Positions 63,032 through 64,000 of a stretch of 64,000 nt of DNA are shown piece after piece (positions within the stretch are counted from its first letter, which is position 1; every line of letters starts with the position of its first letter). A program made the position numbers and the translations under genes. Under the pieces are notes generated by a model. That model was not told the origin of the DNA. It searched no databases and was given only the letters and a program-made list of their open reading frames with translations. The stretch comes from Toxonevra muliebris (Eukaryota; Arthropoda; Insecta; Diptera; Pallopteridae), in assembly GCA_963691655.1 (NCBI GenBank), contig OY829326.1, forward strand, positions 15,302,878 through 15,366,877. Direction: 5' to 3'.

Positions 63032-64000
63032 TATAAAACGTCTTCTCCTCTATAGAAAAGGTGTCTCCGACAGTATAAAACGTCTTCTCCCCTATAGAAA
63101 AGGTGTCTCCGACAGTATAAATCGTCTTCTCTCCTATAGAAAAGGTGTCTCCGACAGTATAAAACGTCTTCTCCCCTATAGAAAAGGTGTCTCCGACAGT
63201 ATAAAACGTCTTCTCCCCTATAGAAAAGGTGTCTGCGACAGTATAAAACGTCTTCTCCCCTATAGAAAAGGTGTCTCCGACAGTATAAAACGTCTTCTCC
63301 CCTATAGAAAAGGTGTCTGCGACAGTATAAACCGTCTTCTCCCCTATAGAAAAGGTGTCTCCGACAGTATAAATCGTCTTCTCCCCTATAGAAAAGGTGT
63401 CTCCGACAGTATAAAACGTCTTCTCCCCTATAGAAAAGGTGTCTGCGACAGTATAAACCGTCTTCTCCCCTATAGAAAAGGTGTCTCCGACAGTATAAAT
63501 CGTCTTCTCCCCTATAGAAAAGGTGTCTCCGACAGTATAAAACGTCTTCTCCCCTATAGAAAAGGTGTCTGCGACAGTATAAAACGTCTTCTCCCCTATA
63601 GAAAAGGTGTCTCCGACAGTATAAAACGTCTTCTCCCCTATAGAAAAGGTGTCTCCGACAGTATAAATCGTCTTCTCCCCCATAGAAAAGGTGTCTGCGA
63701 CAGTATAAACCGTCTTCTCCCCTATAGAAAAGGTGTCTCCGACAGTATAAATCGTCTTCTCCCCTATAGAAAAGGTGTCTGCGACAGTATAAACCGTCTT
63801 CTCCCCTATAGAAAAGGTGTCTGCGACAGTATAAAACGTCTTCTCCCCCATAGAAAAGGTGTCTCCGACAGTATAAATCGCCTTCTCTCCTATAGAAAAG
63901 GTGTCTCCGACAGTATAAAACGTCTTCTCCCCTATAGAAAAGGTGTCTGCGACAGTATAAAACGTCTTCTCCCCTATAGAAAAGGTGTCTCCGACAGTAT

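Larger units (their letters stand above)
1..64000. repeat. 42-bp tandem satellite array filling the whole window
   Basis: Every line of the window is a variant of one 42-bp unit in the same orientation, with no unique sequence between units. Starting at TATA, the consensus has TATAAAACGTCTTCTCCCC at positions 1-19, then TATAGAAAAG at 20-29, then GTGTCTCCGACAG at 30-42. Common substitutions are AAATCG, AAATG or AAACCG for AAAACG, TCTGCGAC for TCTCCGAC, and CTCCTCTATAG or CTCTCCTATAG for CTCCCCTATAG. The main length variant is a 41-mer reading TATAAAAGTCTTCTTCCC. Monomers within the window are mostly a few substitutions apart, which points to efficient homogenisation. A 64-kb array with higher-order structure is typical of eukaryotic heterochromatic satellite. 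The species and chromosomal location cannot be told from the sequence. Both edges cut through a monomer, so the true array is longer. Confidence 0.98.
58788..64000. repeat. Array block 8: right end with 52-bp and 40-bp monomers
   Basis: Satellite only, continuing off the window end. It contains TATAAAAAAGG units (58,800, 61,023, 62,039), AGAAGAGGTG (59,309, 59,810), GAAGAAGTG (60,356, 61,456), two 52-bp units and three 40-bp units. After about 63,032 the array is again mostly 42-mers, with several TAAACCGTC monomers. Confidence 0.8.

Noticed and set aside
62844..63851. 335-codon minus-strand frame
   Set aside because: Satellite translation that shifts register at the 40-bp units.
1..64000. 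CRISPR array
   Set aside because: Units abut with no unique spacers, variants are shared between neighbours and no cas-like gene is present.
1..64000. C2H2 zinc-finger-like linker in the translated GEKTFYTVGDTFSI period
   Set aside because: GEKTF resembles the TGEKPF linker by chance. That register lacks the paired Cys and His residues, and the period is 14 residues, not 28.
1..64000. CENP-B box or telomere repeat in the monomer
   Set aside because: No stretch resembles the CENP-B box core TTCG...CGGG, and no telomere-type G-rich short repeat is present. A centromeric role cannot be claimed from sequence.
1..64000. Hairpin or terminator structures
   Set aside because: CTATAG and the GTC/GAC arms around TCC are only 3-bp stems repeated with the unit. 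No stable hairpin followed by a T-run stands out.

Overview
The whole 64 kb window is one uninterrupted satellite DNA array. I see no gene, RNA gene, mobile element, CRISPR array or unique sequence in it. The unit is a 42-bp monomer, repeated head to tail in one orientation about 1,520-1,530 times (window length divided by unit length). The window opens at monomer position 13 and closes at position 3, so the array runs past both ends. Taking the + strand and starting at TATA, the consensus has a first part TATAAAACGTCTTCTCCCC (positions 1-19), a second part TATAGAAAAG (20-29) and a third part GTGTCTCCGACAG (30-42). It is about 43% GC. The commonest length variant is a 41-mer in which AAAACGTC becomes AAAAGTC and the following tract is TTCCC. 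Rarer units of 22, 40, 48, 51 and 52 bp also occur.

A homogeneous array of this size, with nested higher-order repeats, is what eukaryotic heterochromatin looks like (centromeric, pericentromeric, subtelomeric or sex-chromosome satellite). I cannot name the species, and I do not recognise this monomer as a published satellite family.

Layout. From 1 to about 32.5 kb the array carries one set of diagnostic variants (AGAATAGG, GACTGTAT, TTAGAG, AAAAGATG, GGTTTCTCC, AACGCCTTC). Within that half, 17.4-25.8 kb is further marked by GAAATGG. From about 32.9 kb to the end another set dominates (TAAATCGCC, TAAACCGTC, GACACTATA, CGTGTTCTCC, CCCATATAG, CTCTCTTATAG). Runs of monomers are duplicated as longer blocks. 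The clearest is a 2,748-bp segment present twice without a visible difference at 52,295 and 55,715 (offset 3,420 bp = 81 monomers plus two 9-bp insertions). A 2,164-bp segment is likewise found at 37,644 and 45,565 (offset 7,921 bp). Shorter or slightly diverged duplications tile most of the rest. This is the expected product of repeated unequal exchange or amplification.

Coding potential. The long open frames, including one of 3,501 codons on the minus strand, are by-products of a repeat whose length is a multiple of three and whose consensus has few stops. Two reverse frames and one forward frame are open at once, and the longest frame changes register several times at monomer indels. I call none of them genes. 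The window does not hold a new gene system. What is worth a second look is the repeat architecture: nested duplications, a sharp variant boundary near 32.5-32.9 kb, A-tracts phased every 21 bp, a 41-mer-free stretch of about 8.6 kb, and rare marker monomers. All comparisons were made by eye.
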